A stretch of DNA of 48,642 nucleotides. Origin: Desulfobacterales bacterium GWB2_56_26 (GTDB lineage: Bacteria; Desulfobacterota; Desulfobulbia; Desulfobulbales; Desulfocapsaceae). The stretch is from contig MGTI01000071.1 of the NCBI GenBank assembly GCA_001799365.1, positions 17,037 to 65,678 of the forward strand. The letters are read 5' to 3'. The notes under the pieces are model-generated. The model was given only the letters and a program-made list of their open reading frames with translations, was not told the DNA's origin and ran no database searches. A program made the translations under genes and the position numbers. This document shows positions 39,409 to 48,642 of the stretch, piece by piece. Every line of letters starts with the position of its first letter. Positions within the stretch are counted from its first letter, which is position 1.

Positions 39409-39591
39409 CTATCTCTCCTCTATACGTACAAGATGCGATACTTTTCTGATCATACCTCTGAGCTCGGGAGTATCTTTTCTTGTCACTGTCTTGTTCATTT
39501 TAGTAAGTCCCAACCCTATCAAAGTAGCATTAACCCTTTTGGTGCTGCCGATGCCGCTTTTCACCAGAGTTACAGTAACTGTCTCAGACAT
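39409..39591 (-). CDS. rpmD: 50S ribosomal protein L30
   Basis: VTLVKSGIGSTKRVNATLIGLGLTKMNKTV. Confidence 0.97.
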   Translation of the reverse strand: MSETVTVTLVKSGIGSTKRVNATLIGLGLTKMNKTVTRKDTPELRGMIRKVSHLVRIEER

Positions 39592-39655
39592 TTGACTACC
39601 TTCTTTTCAAATATTGACTTGGAAGTGTTCCTCTTTGGAAAACACTCCGGTGTAA

Positions 39656-40168
39656 TTAAGCGCTTAGCTCCTCTAAGGATTTGCCGCGCAACTCTGCTAT
39701 ATTTCGGGCAGAACGTAAATCTTTTAATCCAGCCAGAGTGGCTTTGACCATGTTATGGGGATTGTGCGAGCCAAGACACTTGGTAAGTATATTTGAAACA
39801 CCTGCAGCTTCGAGGACCGCTCGTACAGGACCACCGGCAATAAGTCCGGTGCCTGCCGATGCAGGTTTCAATAAGACCTTACCCGCTCCGAATTTGCCGA
39901 CAATCTGATGAGGAATGGAAGTCTCGGTGAGAGCGATGGAACACATACTTTTCCGAGCCTGTTCAACTCCCTTCCGAATCGCCTCAGGAACCTGATTGGC
40001 CTTTCCGAGGCCATATCCGACCTTTCCCTTACCGTCACCTACAACGACAATCGCACTGAAGCTGAACCGCCGTCCGCCCTTAACAACCTTCGCTACACGA
40101 TTAATAAATACAATCTTCTCTATAAGCTCCTCAGTAGCCACACTTTTGGAACGTTTGAAATCAGACAA
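39656..40168 (-). CDS. rpsE: 30S ribosomal protein S5
   Basis: [40 protein letters not shown]. Confidence 0.98.
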   Translation of the reverse strand: MSDFKRSKSVATEELIEKIVFINRVAKVVKGGRRFSFSAIVVVGDGKGKVGYGLGKANQVPEAIRKGVEQARKSMCSIALTETSIPHQIVGKFGAGKVLLKPASAGTGLIAGGPVRAVLEAAGVSNILTKCLGSHNPHNMVKATLAGLKDLRSARNIAELRGKSLEELSA

Positions 40169-40192
40169 GGGACACCCCCGTAAAATTAGTGA

Positions 40193-40558
40193 TTAAAATT
40201 CCAGGCCACCTTCCCGAGCTCCCTCGGAAAGTGATTTCACCCTGCCGTGATACACTGCACCGCCGCGATCAAAGGTAACTTTCATAATGCCTGATGCTTT
40301 TGCCCGTGTCGCGAGTACCTGGCCAACCTTTTTTGCAGCCGCAGTTTTACCCTTTTCTTCACCCAAGTTGAATTCCTTATCGATGGTGGACATTGACACA
40401 AGGGTACGCCCTGCTGCATCATCGATCAACTGCGCGTAAATATGTTTATTGCTTTTAAAGACCCTCAGTCTCGGCCTTTCGCTCGTACCAGAGATTTTCT
40501 TTCTGATACGCTGTATGCGCTTGGCCCTCGCTGTAATCTTGGGGTTCGTCTTAGCCAT
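40193..40558 (-). CDS. rplR: 50S ribosomal protein L18
   Basis: [31 protein letters not shown]. Confidence 0.98.
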   Translation of the reverse strand: MAKTNPKITARAKRIQRIRKKISGTSERPRLRVFKSNKHIYAQLIDDAAGRTLVSMSTIDKEFNLGEEKGKTAAAKKVGQVLATRAKASGIMKVTFDRGGAVYHGRVKSLSEGAREGGLEF

Positions 40559-40602
40559 TGCTATACACCATGTAAAAATTAGCGACCGCAGAGGTCAATA
40601 TT

Positions 40603-41142
40603 TTATTTTGTTCCTGACTTGCCGACTTTCTTAATTATTACTTCGTTATCGTATCGAATGCCTTTGCCTTTATAGGGTTCAGGCTTTCTTATCTGCCTAA
40701 TTTTTGAGGCAGTAAGTCCAAGCAGTTCCTTATCGATTGATTCGAGAACGATTTTGGTATTTCCTTCAACAGTTGCTTTAACTTCATTTGGGAGCATAAA
40801 ATCTTTGGGATCAGAAAACCCGACATTGAGCGTGAGTACTGAACCGCTGACACTTGCCTTGTAGCCTACTCCCTCAATAATGAGGACTTTTTTAAAACCA
40901 TCGGCAACTCCAGTGATCATATTGTTAATAAGAGTACGAGTCAGGCCACGAAATGCATTGACCTTCGTATTCTCTACTCTATTACTAACACTGATCACGT
41001 TATCCTGGACTGTAACTTCTATATCCGAGATTATATTGCGTTTCAAAGTTCCCTTTGTACCGGTTACGGTTATAAGCTGATCCTGCAGATCGACTTTAAC
41101 TCCGACAGGCACAGGGATTGGTTGCTTACCAATTCGAGACAT
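40603..41142 (-). CDS. rplF: 50S ribosomal protein L6
   Basis: MSRIGKQPIPVPVGVKVDLQDQLITVTGTKGTL; PEPYKGKGIRY. Confidence 0.98.
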   Translation of the reverse strand: MSRIGKQPIPVPVGVKVDLQDQLITVTGTKGTLKRNIISDIEVTVQDNVISVSNRVENTKVNAFRGLTRTLINNMITGVADGFKKVLIIEGVGYKASVSGSVLTLNVGFSDPKDFMLPNEVKATVEGNTKIVLESIDKELLGLTASKIRQIRKPEPYKGKGIRYDNEVIIKKVGKSGTK

Positions 41143-41166
41143 AATTTCCTCCGTTATTCGCAGGGT

Positions 41167-41565
41167 CTACCAGACCTCGCAAATTATCTCCCCACCAGAA
41201 TTAAGAGCTCTAGCAGTCTTATCTGTCACAATGCCCTTGGATGTGGAGATAATTGCGATCCCAAACCCACCCAATACTCTTGGTATTTCATTTACCTTGG
41301 CATATTTTCGCAACCCCGGTTTACTTACTCTCTTAAGGCCGGTGATAACAGTCTCTCTGTTGGGACCATACTTAAGATCAACTTTCAGTATGTCCTGAAC
41401 ATCGTCGCCGATTACGTGATAGTCACGAATATATCCTTCTTCCTTCAGTACCTTCGCCACTCCAACTTTGACAGTGGATGAAGGCATTTGGACAGAATCA
41501 AACTTTACCATTACTGCGTTTCTTAACCTGGTCAGCATATCTGCCAGGGGATCGCTCATAGACAT
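41167..41565 (-). CDS. rpsH: 30S ribosomal protein S8
   Basis: [44 protein letters not shown]. Confidence 0.97.
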   Translation of the reverse strand: MSMSDPLADMLTRLRNAVMVKFDSVQMPSSTVKVGVAKVLKEEGYIRDYHVIGDDVQDILKVDLKYGPNRETVITGLKRVSKPGLRKYAKVNEIPRVLGGFGIAIISTSKGIVTDKTARALNSGGEIICEVW

Positions 41566-41624
41566 AGCGAACACTCCTTATTTTCAAATTGTTACCTAAA
41601 TCTGACAGAGATAGAGATGGACTT

Positions 41625-41822
41625 CTACCAACTGGATTTGGTGACACCAGTTATTTCTCCGCTGGATGCAAGTTTGCGGAAGCAAATTCTGCAAACACCG
41701 AATTTCCTGATAAATGCCCTGGGACGTCCGCAAAGAGGGCATCTGTTATACTTCCGCGCAGAAAATTTTGCTTTTCTTTGTGCCTTTGCAATTATGGATT
41801 TCTTAGCCAAACCGACCTCCAA
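41625..41822 (-). CDS. rpsZ: 30S ribosomal protein S14 type Z (zinc-binding)
   Basis: [61 protein letters not shown]. Confidence 0.96.
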   Translation of the reverse strand: MEVGLAKKSIIAKAQRKAKFSARKYNRCPLCGRPRAFIRKFGVCRICFRKLASSGEITGVTKSSW

Positions 41823-41854
41823 ATACTAACTTTTAAGGATCTTCGAACGATCAA

Positions 41855-42394
41855 TTATTTTTTAAATGGTAAACCAAGCATTCTGAGCAAAGAGGCACTC
41901 TCCACATCAGTTTTCGCGGTTGTTACAATAGTAATGTTCAACCCTTTGATTTTATCAATTTTGTCGTAATCTATTTCAGGGAAGATTATTTCTTCCTGAA
42001 TTCCCATCGAGTAATTTCCTCTCCCGTCAAACCCTTTAGGAGACAAGCCTCGGAAATCGCGAACACGCGGCAGGGCAACATTTACCAGTTTACTAAAAAA
42101 ATCATACATCTTGTCGCCACGAAGGGTAACACAACAGCCGATAGGCATGCCAACCCGCAACTTGAAGGTGGCTATAGATTTTTTGGCCTTGGTAACTATC
42201 GCCTTCTGGCCGGCGATTCTCGTCAGCTCTTCAGCAGCACCCTCTACTATCTTCGGATTCTGCACCGCCTCACCGAGGCCCATGTTCAAAACAATTTTTT
42301 TTATCTGAGGAATTTCCATGACATTTTTATAGCCGAATTCCTCTCTGAGTGCAGGAACACACTCATTAATGTATATATCTCTCAGCGCACCCAT
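41855..42394 (-). CDS. rplE: 50S ribosomal protein L5
   Basis: [61 protein letters not shown]. Confidence 0.98.
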   Translation of the reverse strand: MGALRDIYINECVPALREEFGYKNVMEIPQIKKIVLNMGLGEAVQNPKIVEGAAEELTRIAGQKAIVTKAKKSIATFKLRVGMPIGCCVTLRGDKMYDFFSKLVNVALPRVRDFRGLSPKGFDGRGNYSMGIQEEIIFPEIDYDKIDKIKGLNITIVTTAKTDVESASLLRMLGLPFKK

Positions 42395-42421
42395 GTATGA
42401 CTCCTAGCGTATCCTTTTTGA

Positions 42422-42757
42422 CTATGCTTTGCTTTCGATGGACTCACCGCAGCTCTTGCAGTAGCGGATTTTTTTCCCATCGTCGAGAATTTTCTTGCCG
42501 ATGCGACCGGTTTTGGTGCACTCAGGACAGATTAGCTGCAGATTGGAAACATGGATCGGAGATTCCTTTTCAACAATCTGACCCTGCTGGTTCATCTCTC
42601 TTGGCTTGGTATGCCGCTTGATCATGTTGATCCGCTCAACCACAGCCTTGTCCTTATCTATCAGAACCCGGAGAACCTTTCCAACTCTGCCTTTATCTTT
42701 GCCGGCAATTACCTCAACCTGATCATTTTTCTTCAGGTATGTTTTCCCCTGTCTCAT
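42422..42757 (-). CDS. rplX: 50S ribosomal protein L24
   Basis: [24 protein letters not shown]; start MRQGKTY. Confidence 0.97.
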   Translation of the reverse strand: MRQGKTYLKKNDQVEVIAGKDKGRVGKVLRVLIDKDKAVVERINMIKRHTKPREMNQQGQIVEKESPIHVSNLQLICPECTKTGRIGKKILDDGKKIRYCKSCGESIESKA

Positions 42758-42809
42758 TGTTGTACCTTTATTCAATCAGTGTATCTATACCCCATGCAGA
42801 CACGGGTCG

Positions 42810-43178
42810 TTAAAGTGCTTCTGGGGCCAGAGAAATAATTTTCATGAATCCTTGATTCCTTAACTCACGAGCAACCGGACCAAAGATACGTGTGCCGACC
42901 GGTTCGCCGGATGACGCCAACATTACTGCGGCGTTATCATCGAATTTCACCCAGGTATCGTCCATCCTTTTCATTTCTCGCTTCGTTCGGACGATAACGG
43001 CTTTCATGACGTCGCCCTTTTTGACCTTAGCGTTCGGTATGGCCTCTTTGACCGTAACGACAATTACATCGCCGATGGTTGCATAACGTTTTCCGGTCCC
43101 GCCAAGAACTCTGATGCAAAGCACTTTTTTGGCCCCGGAATTGTCAGCAACGTTGAGTACTGTTTCTGTCTGTATCAT
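42810..43178 (-). CDS. rplN: 50S ribosomal protein L14
   Basis: [37 protein letters not shown]. Confidence 0.98.
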   Translation of the reverse strand: MIQTETVLNVADNSGAKKVLCIRVLGGTGKRYATIGDVIVVTVKEAIPNAKVKKGDVMKAVIVRTKREMKRMDDTWVKFDDNAAVMLASSGEPVGTRIFGPVARELRNQGFMKIISLAPEAL

Positions 43179-43241
43179 AATTTCACCTGATATCTCATCT
43201 GATTAGCCGCTATTAGCACAGCCATCCAGCTTCTGCCAGTA

Positions 43242-43502
43242 TCACACTGCCTGTTCCAGTATGGTTTTCACCCGCCATCTTTTTCTTTTGCTCAATGGAC
43301 GGCATTCTTCAATGAGAACAATGTCTCCAATATTGCAGCTATTGTCCGGATCATCAGCGAGATACTTAACGCTGGTTTTCATGAATTTCCCATAGAGCTT
43401 GTGACGAACTTTACGTTCAACCCGAACGACAACACTTTTTTCCATTCTGTTGCTGACGACAGAACCAGTTCTTGTCTTTCTCGATTTTTTTAATTCACTC
43501 AT
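43242..43502 (-). CDS. rpsQ: 30S ribosomal protein S17
   Basis: KTRTGSVVSNRMEKSVVVRVERKVRHKLYGKFMKTSVKYLADD. Confidence 0.97.
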   Translation of the reverse strand: MSELKKSRKTRTGSVVSNRMEKSVVVRVERKVRHKLYGKFMKTSVKYLADDPDNSCNIGDIVLIEECRPLSKRKRWRVKTILEQAV

Positions 43503-43564
43503 AATTAGTCAATTTGTAGGTGTTTTTAGAACCTGACCATCTATTCAATTGTCAATACCGGTCA

Positions 43565-43753
43565 TCAGTTGATGGATTGCCTTTTTATGGTCTCGATTCT
43601 AGCAATATCTTTTTTAATTTTCTTCAGTTTGGATGTATCTTCAAGAGGTCTGATACGATGCTGAAAAGAAAGATTTCCCAACTCCTCGCGCAGATCCTTG
43701 AGATTTTTGGCGAGTTCTTCAGCAGTCATTTTGCGGAGTTCTACCGATTTCAT
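43565..43753 (-). CDS. rpmC: 50S ribosomal protein L29
   Basis: [50 protein letters not shown]. Confidence 0.97.
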   Translation of the reverse strand: MKSVELRKMTAEELAKNLKDLREELGNLSFQHRIRPLEDTSKLKKIKKDIARIETIKRQSIN

Positions 43754-44166
43754 AACGTATTCTCCTTCGTGACAACTTTTGTAGAAAAAGGCAGCTTGTT
43801 CCCAGCCAGCTCCAGGGCCTTGATTGCAACATCCTCGCTCACTCCGGAAATCTCATAGAGAATACGACCTGGTTTGATGACGGCAACCCAGGATTCAGGG
43901 CTGCCCTTGCCTTTCCCCATACGCGTTTCGGCGGCCTTCTTAGTAAGAGGCTTGTCTGGAAAAACTCTGATCCATACCTTTCCGCCACGCTTCATAGTTC
44001 GATTGATAGTAATACGTGCTGCTTCAATCTGCTGTGCACTCATTTTCCCGCACACAGTTGCTTTAAGAGCAAATTCGCCAAAAGCAAGAGAGGATCCGCT
44101 GCTGGCCACACCTCGTGACCTGCCCTTAAAAACCTTTCTATGTTTGACCTTTTTCGGACTTAACAT
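43750..44166 (-). CDS. rplP: 50S ribosomal protein L16
   Basis: [36 protein letters not shown]. Confidence 0.98.
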   Translation of the reverse strand: MLSPKKVKHRKVFKGRSRGVASSGSSLAFGEFALKATVCGKMSAQQIEAARITINRTMKRGGKVWIRVFPDKPLTKKAAETRMGKGKGSPESWVAVIKPGRILYEISGVSEDVAIKALELAGNKLPFSTKVVTKENTL

Positions 44167-44206
44167 CTTCTACTCCAAAATTGAAAAGGATTTCATACCA
44201 TGTTGT

Positions 44207-44857
44207 TTACTGAACGGCACCGCTATCTTTGCCGCTCAAAACCTCACCATTGAATATCCAGACTTTAACGCCGATGATTCCATATGTGGTGAGAGCTTCG
44301 GCAAGTGCGTAATCAACGTCGGCGCGCAAGGTGTGAAGAGGTACCCGGCCCTCGCGTACCCACTCGCAACGAGACATTTCAGCGCCGCCGAGTCTTCCCG
44401 AACAGGAAATTTTTATCCCCTGCACGCCGAATCGCAATGCTGAACTCACAGCCTTTTTCATGGCACGACGGAAAGCTACCCGCCGAACCAGCTGTTGCGC
44501 TATATTTTCTGCAACAAGCTGAGCATCCGCCTCCGGCCTTCTCACTTCCTGGATGTCAAGAGTAACCTTCCGGGATATAAAGCCTTCTATCTCTTTTTTG
44601 AGCACTTCTATTTCGGCGCCTTTCTTGCCGATAACAATTCCAGGTCGTGCGGTAAACAGCTTGATCCGAACCTGATCTCCGGTTCGCTCAATGTTTACTT
44701 TTGACAGACCAGCGTGCTGTAGACGCTTTTTGAGGAATTTTTTAATTTTCTGATCTTCTATCAGATAAGTTGAATAATCCTTATCTGCATACCAGATCGA
44801 ATCCCATGTCCGGGTAATGTTCAGTCTCAGTCCTTGTGGATTAACCTTCTGCCCCAA
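44207..44857 (-). CDS. rpsC: 30S ribosomal protein S3
   Basis: [28 protein letters not shown] domain [13 protein letters not shown]. Confidence 0.98.
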   Translation of the reverse strand: MGQKVNPQGLRLNITRTWDSIWYADKDYSTYLIEDQKIKKFLKKRLQHAGLSKVNIERTGDQVRIKLFTARPGIVIGKKGAEIEVLKKEIEGFISRKVTLDIQEVRRPEADAQLVAENIAQQLVRRVAFRRAMKKAVSSALRFGVQGIKISCSGRLGGAEMSRCEWVREGRVPLHTLRADVDYALAEALTTYGIIGVKVWIFNGEVLSGKDSGAVQ

Positions 44858-44933
44858 AACAGTCCTCCAACAAATATATTGTTCAATTAAGTGTTAAAAG
44901 TAAGTACAGCACCATCAATGCTTCGCCATCTCT

Positions 44934-45266
44934 TTAGTTCTCGTCGAGAACAACGGTAATGTGGCTTGTCCTTTTAATGATGCCTGTAGCTCTGCCCTGT
45001 GCTCTTGGACTAATCCTTTTCAGGGAAGGTCCGCCATCGATGATTATCTTTTTTACATAAAGATTATCTACATCCGCCTTGTCATCCTGTGTGGCATTTG
45101 CCAGGGCAGATTCAATAACCTTTTTAATTATTCCAGCACCCTTTTTCGGCATGAAACGAAGAGTTGTGAGAGCCTGATCAACCCCCATCCCCCTAACCAC
45201 ATCGGCTACGAGTCTCGCCTTTTGTGCTGATATCCTGATATATTTTCCTACGGCTTTTGCTTCCAT
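44934..45266 (-). CDS. rplV: 50S ribosomal protein L22
   Basis: YIRISAQKARLVADVVRGMGVDQALTTLRFMPKKGAGIIKKVIESALANA. Confidence 0.98.
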   Translation of the reverse strand: MEAKAVGKYIRISAQKARLVADVVRGMGVDQALTTLRFMPKKGAGIIKKVIESALANATQDDKADVDNLYVKKIIIDGGPSLKRISPRAQGRATGIIKRTSHITVVLDEN

Positions 45267-45317
45267 AGTTTGTACCCCTGGTGAGTGTCCTGCCAGAAAC
45301 CTTCGGGTGGTTTCAAT

Positions 45318-45593
45318 TTATTTTTTACCTTTTTTATCAGCAGCATGGCCATAGAAGGTCCTCGTCGGAGAAAACTCTCCGAGCTTATGACCGACCATAT
45401 TTTCTGTAACAAAGACCGGAATAAACTTTTTCCCGTTGTGCACAGCAAAGGTGAGCCCAACCATCTCCGGGCTGATATCGGAGCGCCTTGACCATGTCTT
45501 TATTACCTTCCGCGAACCGCTCTCTGCAGCATCAAACACTTTCTTAAGCAAATGATCGTCGATGAAAGGACCTTTTTTTACTGAGCGTGCCAT
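45318..45593 (-). CDS. rpsS: 30S ribosomal protein S19
   Basis: [48 protein letters not shown]. Confidence 0.98.
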   Translation of the reverse strand: MARSVKKGPFIDDHLLKKVFDAAESGSRKVIKTWSRRSDISPEMVGLTFAVHNGKKFIPVFVTENMVGHKLGEFSPTRTFYGHAADKKGKK

Positions 45594-45605
45594 ATGTAAC
45601 TCCTC

Positions 45606-46427
45606 TTATGATCTCTTCTTGACAATCATATTGTCAGAAGACTTCTTTTTCCTGGTCTTGAAGCCTTTTGAAGGAATACCCCAAGGGCTGCATGGATGTC
45701 TGCCGCCTGAACTCTTGCCTTCACCTCCGCCCATCGGATGATCAACGGGATTCATTGCAACTCCACGAACATGGGGCCGATTTCCCATCCACCGGTTCCT
45801 TCCTGCTTTGCCGAGTTTCTGGCTCTCGTGCTCACGATTCCCCACCTGCCCTATGCAGGCCCGACAGTTGCTGTTGAATTTTCGAACCTCTCCAGATGGC
45901 AGACGAACGAGTACATAGCCACCTTCTTTGGCCATAAGCTGTGCTCCGACACCGGCGCTGCGTACCAGTTGCGCACCCTTGCCTATTTTCATTTCAATGT
46001 TGTGAATGACAGTACCGAGAGGAATGTTGATAAGCGGCAGGCAGTTGCCTGGTTGAATATCCACATTGTCTCCAGCAACAACGGTATCGCCGACCGATAT
46101 TCCATCAGGAGACAGAATATATCTCTTCTCACCATCAACATAACTCAGTAAGGCTATGTTGGCGGAGCGGTTTGGATCATACTCGATAGCAACAACCTTC
46201 GCGCCGATATCGGTTTTATTTCTTTTAAAATCTATTATTCGGTATTTACGTTTATGACCACCACCTATATGTCGGGCAGTTACTCGTCCGTAATTGTTTC
46301 TTCCGCCGGTTTTGGTCAGACTGCATATGAGACTTTTTTCAGGCTGCTTCTTTGCCAGATCCGGACTTTTTGCCGACACGTGTTGGCGCTTACCAGCTGA
46401 TGTCGGTTTGTATACTTTAATAGCCAT
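45606..46427 (-). CDS. rplB: 50S ribosomal protein L2
   Basis: [55 protein letters not shown]. Confidence 0.98.
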   Translation of the reverse strand: MAIKVYKPTSAGKRQHVSAKSPDLAKKQPEKSLICSLTKTGGRNNYGRVTARHIGGGHKRKYRIIDFKRNKTDIGAKVVAIEYDPNRSANIALLSYVDGEKRYILSPDGISVGDTVVAGDNVDIQPGNCLPLINIPLGTVIHNIEMKIGKGAQLVRSAGVGAQLMAKEGGYVLVRLPSGEVRKFNSNCRACIGQVGNREHESQKLGKAGRNRWMGNRPHVRGVAMNPVDHPMGGGEGKSSGGRHPCSPWGIPSKGFKTRKKKSSDNMIVKKRS

Positions 46428-46490
46428 GATTTCCCAATCGCTCCATCAATGTTAGATTAGATAGAATCATTCAGTTAGAAGATGTTAATT

Positions 46491-46778
46491 TTACAGTTCT
46501 TCTGCAAAATTGATTTTTCCTTCCGACAAGGTTACATAGGCCTTTTTCCAGTCACTGGTAAAGCCAACAGTTTTTCCAACCCTTTTCTTCTTTCCGTGAA
46601 TTTTAGCGGTCTTAACATCCTGAACCTTGACATGGAACATGGTTTCAACCGCTCTCTTAATTTCTATCTTATTCGCCTTGGGATGAACCTTGAAAACGAC
46701 TTTTTCGGCCTGTTCCTGCATCAAGGCAGCTTTTTCGGTGAGGCAAGGCCCCTGTAATACTTCGTATATGTTTTTCAT
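46491..46778 (-). CDS. rplW: 50S ribosomal protein L23
   Basis: MKNIYEVLQGPCLTEKAALMQEQ...KVVFKVHPKANKIEIKRAVETMFHVKV. Confidence 0.97.
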   Translation of the reverse strand: MKNIYEVLQGPCLTEKAALMQEQAEKVVFKVHPKANKIEIKRAVETMFHVKVQDVKTAKIHGKKKRVGKTVGFTSDWKKAYVTLSEGKINFAEEL

Positions 46779-47398
46779 GCCGTTAACCTCTTTTCAAGGC
46801 TTTCAATAACCGGTTGGACCAGAATCAACTTCTTGTGCAGGAGGATATCGTATACATTCAGTCCTTCAGTTGAAAGTATCTTATATCCATTGACGTTGCT
46901 GGAAGACTTCGCCAGGTTCTCGGTGGCGTTGTTAGTCACGATAAGCCCGTTATCCACATCGAGGACATTCATAACCCCGATAAAGTCCTTAGTCTTAATC
47001 CGTTCCAACGTGAAGTCATCGACGACAATCAAATTGCCTTCCTGGAATCTGGCGCTGAGCGCCATTGCTACAGCCTGCTGCTTGACCTTACGATTAAGCT
47101 TAAAGCTGTAATCCCTTGGTTTCGGGCCGAAAATCACACCGCCTCCTCGCCAGATCGGAGAGGTTCTGCTACCTGCTCTTGCTCTGCCGGTACCTTTCTG
47201 ACGCCAAGGTTTTCTACCTCCACCACTGACTTCAACACGAGTCTTCGTGCAGGCGTTTCCTGAACGACGGGCTGCACGCTGCATACGTACAACTTCATGC
47301 AGAATGTGCTCTTTGACTTCACGATTGAACACGTCATCATTCAATTCGATTTCGCCAACACGCTCATTCTTGATGTTAACAATATTTACAGTAGACAT
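46775..47398 (-). CDS. rplD: 50S ribosomal protein L4
   Basis: GGRKPWRQKGTGRARAGSRTSPIWRGGGVIFGPKPRDYSFKLNRK. Confidence 0.98.
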   Translation of the reverse strand: MSTVNIVNIKNERVGEIELNDDVFNREVKEHILHEVVRMQRAARRSGNACTKTRVEVSGGGRKPWRQKGTGRARAGSRTSPIWRGGGVIFGPKPRDYSFKLNRKVKQQAVAMALSARFQEGNLIVVDDFTLERIKTKDFIGVMNVLDVDNGLIVTNNATENLAKSSSNVNGYKILSTEGLNVYDILLHKKLILVQPVIESLEKRLTA

Positions 47399-47431
47399 AA
47401 TTATCTCCTCGAACCTGTTGAGATCCCGATT

Positions 47432-48064
47432 TTAATATTTTGCGTAAATCTTTAACAGGCCGTTTTTCGCTCCAGGCAGTGGTCCTTTCAAAAGAACGAC
47501 GTTTTCTTCGCTACGAACGTCAACTACCATCACGTTCTTTCTCAGAACGCTGTCATTGCCCATACGTCCGGGTAGTTTTTTCCCTTTGATAACCCTTGAC
47601 GGATAAGCACTACACCCTATGGAACCAGGTGCCCGGTGGAACATTGAGCCGTGTCCGGAGCCACCGCCACTGAAACCATGGCGCTTGATAACTCCTTGAA
47701 ATCCTCGACCTTTGCTTGTTCCCTGTACATCGACTTTGTCGCCAATCTTGATAACCGAGTCGATAGAGATGTCTTGTCCGACTGCATAAACAGAGGGATC
47801 GTTAACCCGAAACTCACGGACAAAGTAGAATCCTTTCGAGTCAGATTTCTGAAAATGCCCGGCCAGAGGTTTATTCACTCTCAGGGCCTTCTTTTCGGCA
47901 AAACCCACTTGGATAGCGCTGTATCCATCCGTAGCTTCAGTTTTGATCTGGAGAACTCTGCAAGGACCGGCTTCAATAACTGTAACTGGAATAGCTTGAC
48001 CCAATTCACTGTAGACGCGGGTCATTCCAATTTTCTTCCCTAATATACCCATTGACTTTGGCAT
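47432..48064 (-). CDS. rplC: 50S ribosomal protein L3
   Basis: MGILGKKIGMTRVYSELGQAIPVTVIEAGPC..., FQGVIKRHGFSGGGSGHGSMFHRAPGSIG; start approximate. Confidence 0.97.
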   Translation of the reverse strand: MPKSMGILGKKIGMTRVYSELGQAIPVTVIEAGPCRVLQIKTEATDGYSAIQVGFAEKKALRVNKPLAGHFQKSDSKGFYFVREFRVNDPSVYAVGQDISIDSVIKIGDKVDVQGTSKGRGFQGVIKRHGFSGGGSGHGSMFHRAPGSIGCSAYPSRVIKGKKLPGRMGNDSVLRKNVMVVDVRSEENVVLLKGPLPGAKNGLLKIYAKY

Positions 48065-48105
48065 AGCTTTACCCAACGCTTCAATTTACTTTTAGGTAGT
48101 GCCGG

Positions 48106-48420
48106 TTATGGCAGCTTAATTTCGACATCGACGCCGGCGGACAACTCAAGTTTCATCAACAAATCTATAGTTTGCTGAGTCGGCTCGAGAATGTCGAGGA
48201 GACGGCGATGGGTCCGCATTTCAAAATGTTCTCGAGATTTCTTATCTACGTGCGGTGAACGAAGAACACAAAACTTGTTTATCGTCGTAGGCAGAGGAAT
48301 AGGACCGGCCACTGCAGATCCGGTTCTCCTCGCAGTATCGACTATCTCGGTAGTTGATTGATCAAGCAGCTTATGATCGTAAGCTTTCAGACGTATACGT
48401 ATTTTTTCTGTAGGTATCAT
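48106..48420 (-). CDS. rpsJ: 30S ribosomal protein S10
   Basis: [40 protein letters not shown]. Confidence 0.98.
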   Translation of the reverse strand: MIPTEKIRIRLKAYDHKLLDQSTTEIVDTARRTGSAVAGPIPLPTTINKFCVLRSPHVDKKSREHFEMRTHRRLLDILEPTQQTIDLLMKLELSAGVDVEIKLP

Positions 48421-48429
48421 CACACACCT

Positions 48430-48642
48430 TTAGGCAATAATTTCACTCACAACACCGGCACCTACAGTACGCCCACCTTCACGGATGGCGAAACGCAGGC
48501 CGACATCGGCAGCAATCGGAGTAATCAGCTCGACCATAGCACTGATATTGTCGCCCGGCATAACCATCTCAACACCTTCTTCAAGGCTCACGACACCGGT
48601 TACGTCAGTGGTCCGGAAATAGAACTGCGGCCGATAACCGTT
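48430..48642 (-). CDS. tuf: Elongation factor Tu, C-terminal part (truncated by window edge)
   Basis: Minus strand encodes ...[63 protein letters not shown]. Confidence 0.97.
   Translation of the reverse strand, partial: NGYRPQFYFRTTDVTGVVSLEEGVEMVMPGDNISAMVELITPIAADVGLRFAIREGGRTVGAGVVSEIIA

Noticed and set aside
1-48642. CRISPR arrays, transposases, integrases, toxin-antitoxin or defence islands
   Set aside because: No regularly spaced repeats and no ORF with recognisable cas, transposase, integrase or TA motifs.

Overview
The window looks like a chromosomal segment from a Desulfobacterota-like (deltaproteobacterial) bacterium; that taxonomy is inferred from gene order and protein character only. 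Left part (1-12.5 kb): a lipid-modification operon (FAD amine oxidase, DUF1365, CFA-type methyltransferase, DUF2878) followed by a PAS-LuxR regulator. Next come a 56-aa ORF absent from the supplied ORF track, a lipocalin, a PNPOx-family protein, a DUF1499 protein and a periplasmic-binding-domain sensor kinase. A stretch of decayed gene fragments (about 9.8-12.4 kb) ends at a tRNA-Arg(CCT). Inside this stretch is an intact-looking cyclic-di-GMP-I (GEMM-I) riboswitch on the minus strand, directly upstream of a small Gln-rich lipoprotein. Middle part (12.6-33 kb): a tandem pair of divergent GlgC paralogues, a DHH phosphoesterase, LptG, FKBP PPIase, a zinc-ribbon Smr protein, a RelA/SpoT homologue with a damaged hydrolase motif, then proS, ispG, tsaB, rseP, dxr, cdsA, uppS, frr, pyrH, tsf, rpsB and a YkgJ-family protein. 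Right part (33-48.6 kb): the canonical alpha/spc/S10 ribosomal protein cluster, ending in a partial tuf. The best candidates for follow-up are the riboswitch-lipoprotein unit, the RelA/SpoT homologue with a hydrolase-dead signature, the unannotated 56-aa protein, and the gene graveyard next to the tRNA. I found no CRISPR array, intact mobile element or clear multi-gene defence system.
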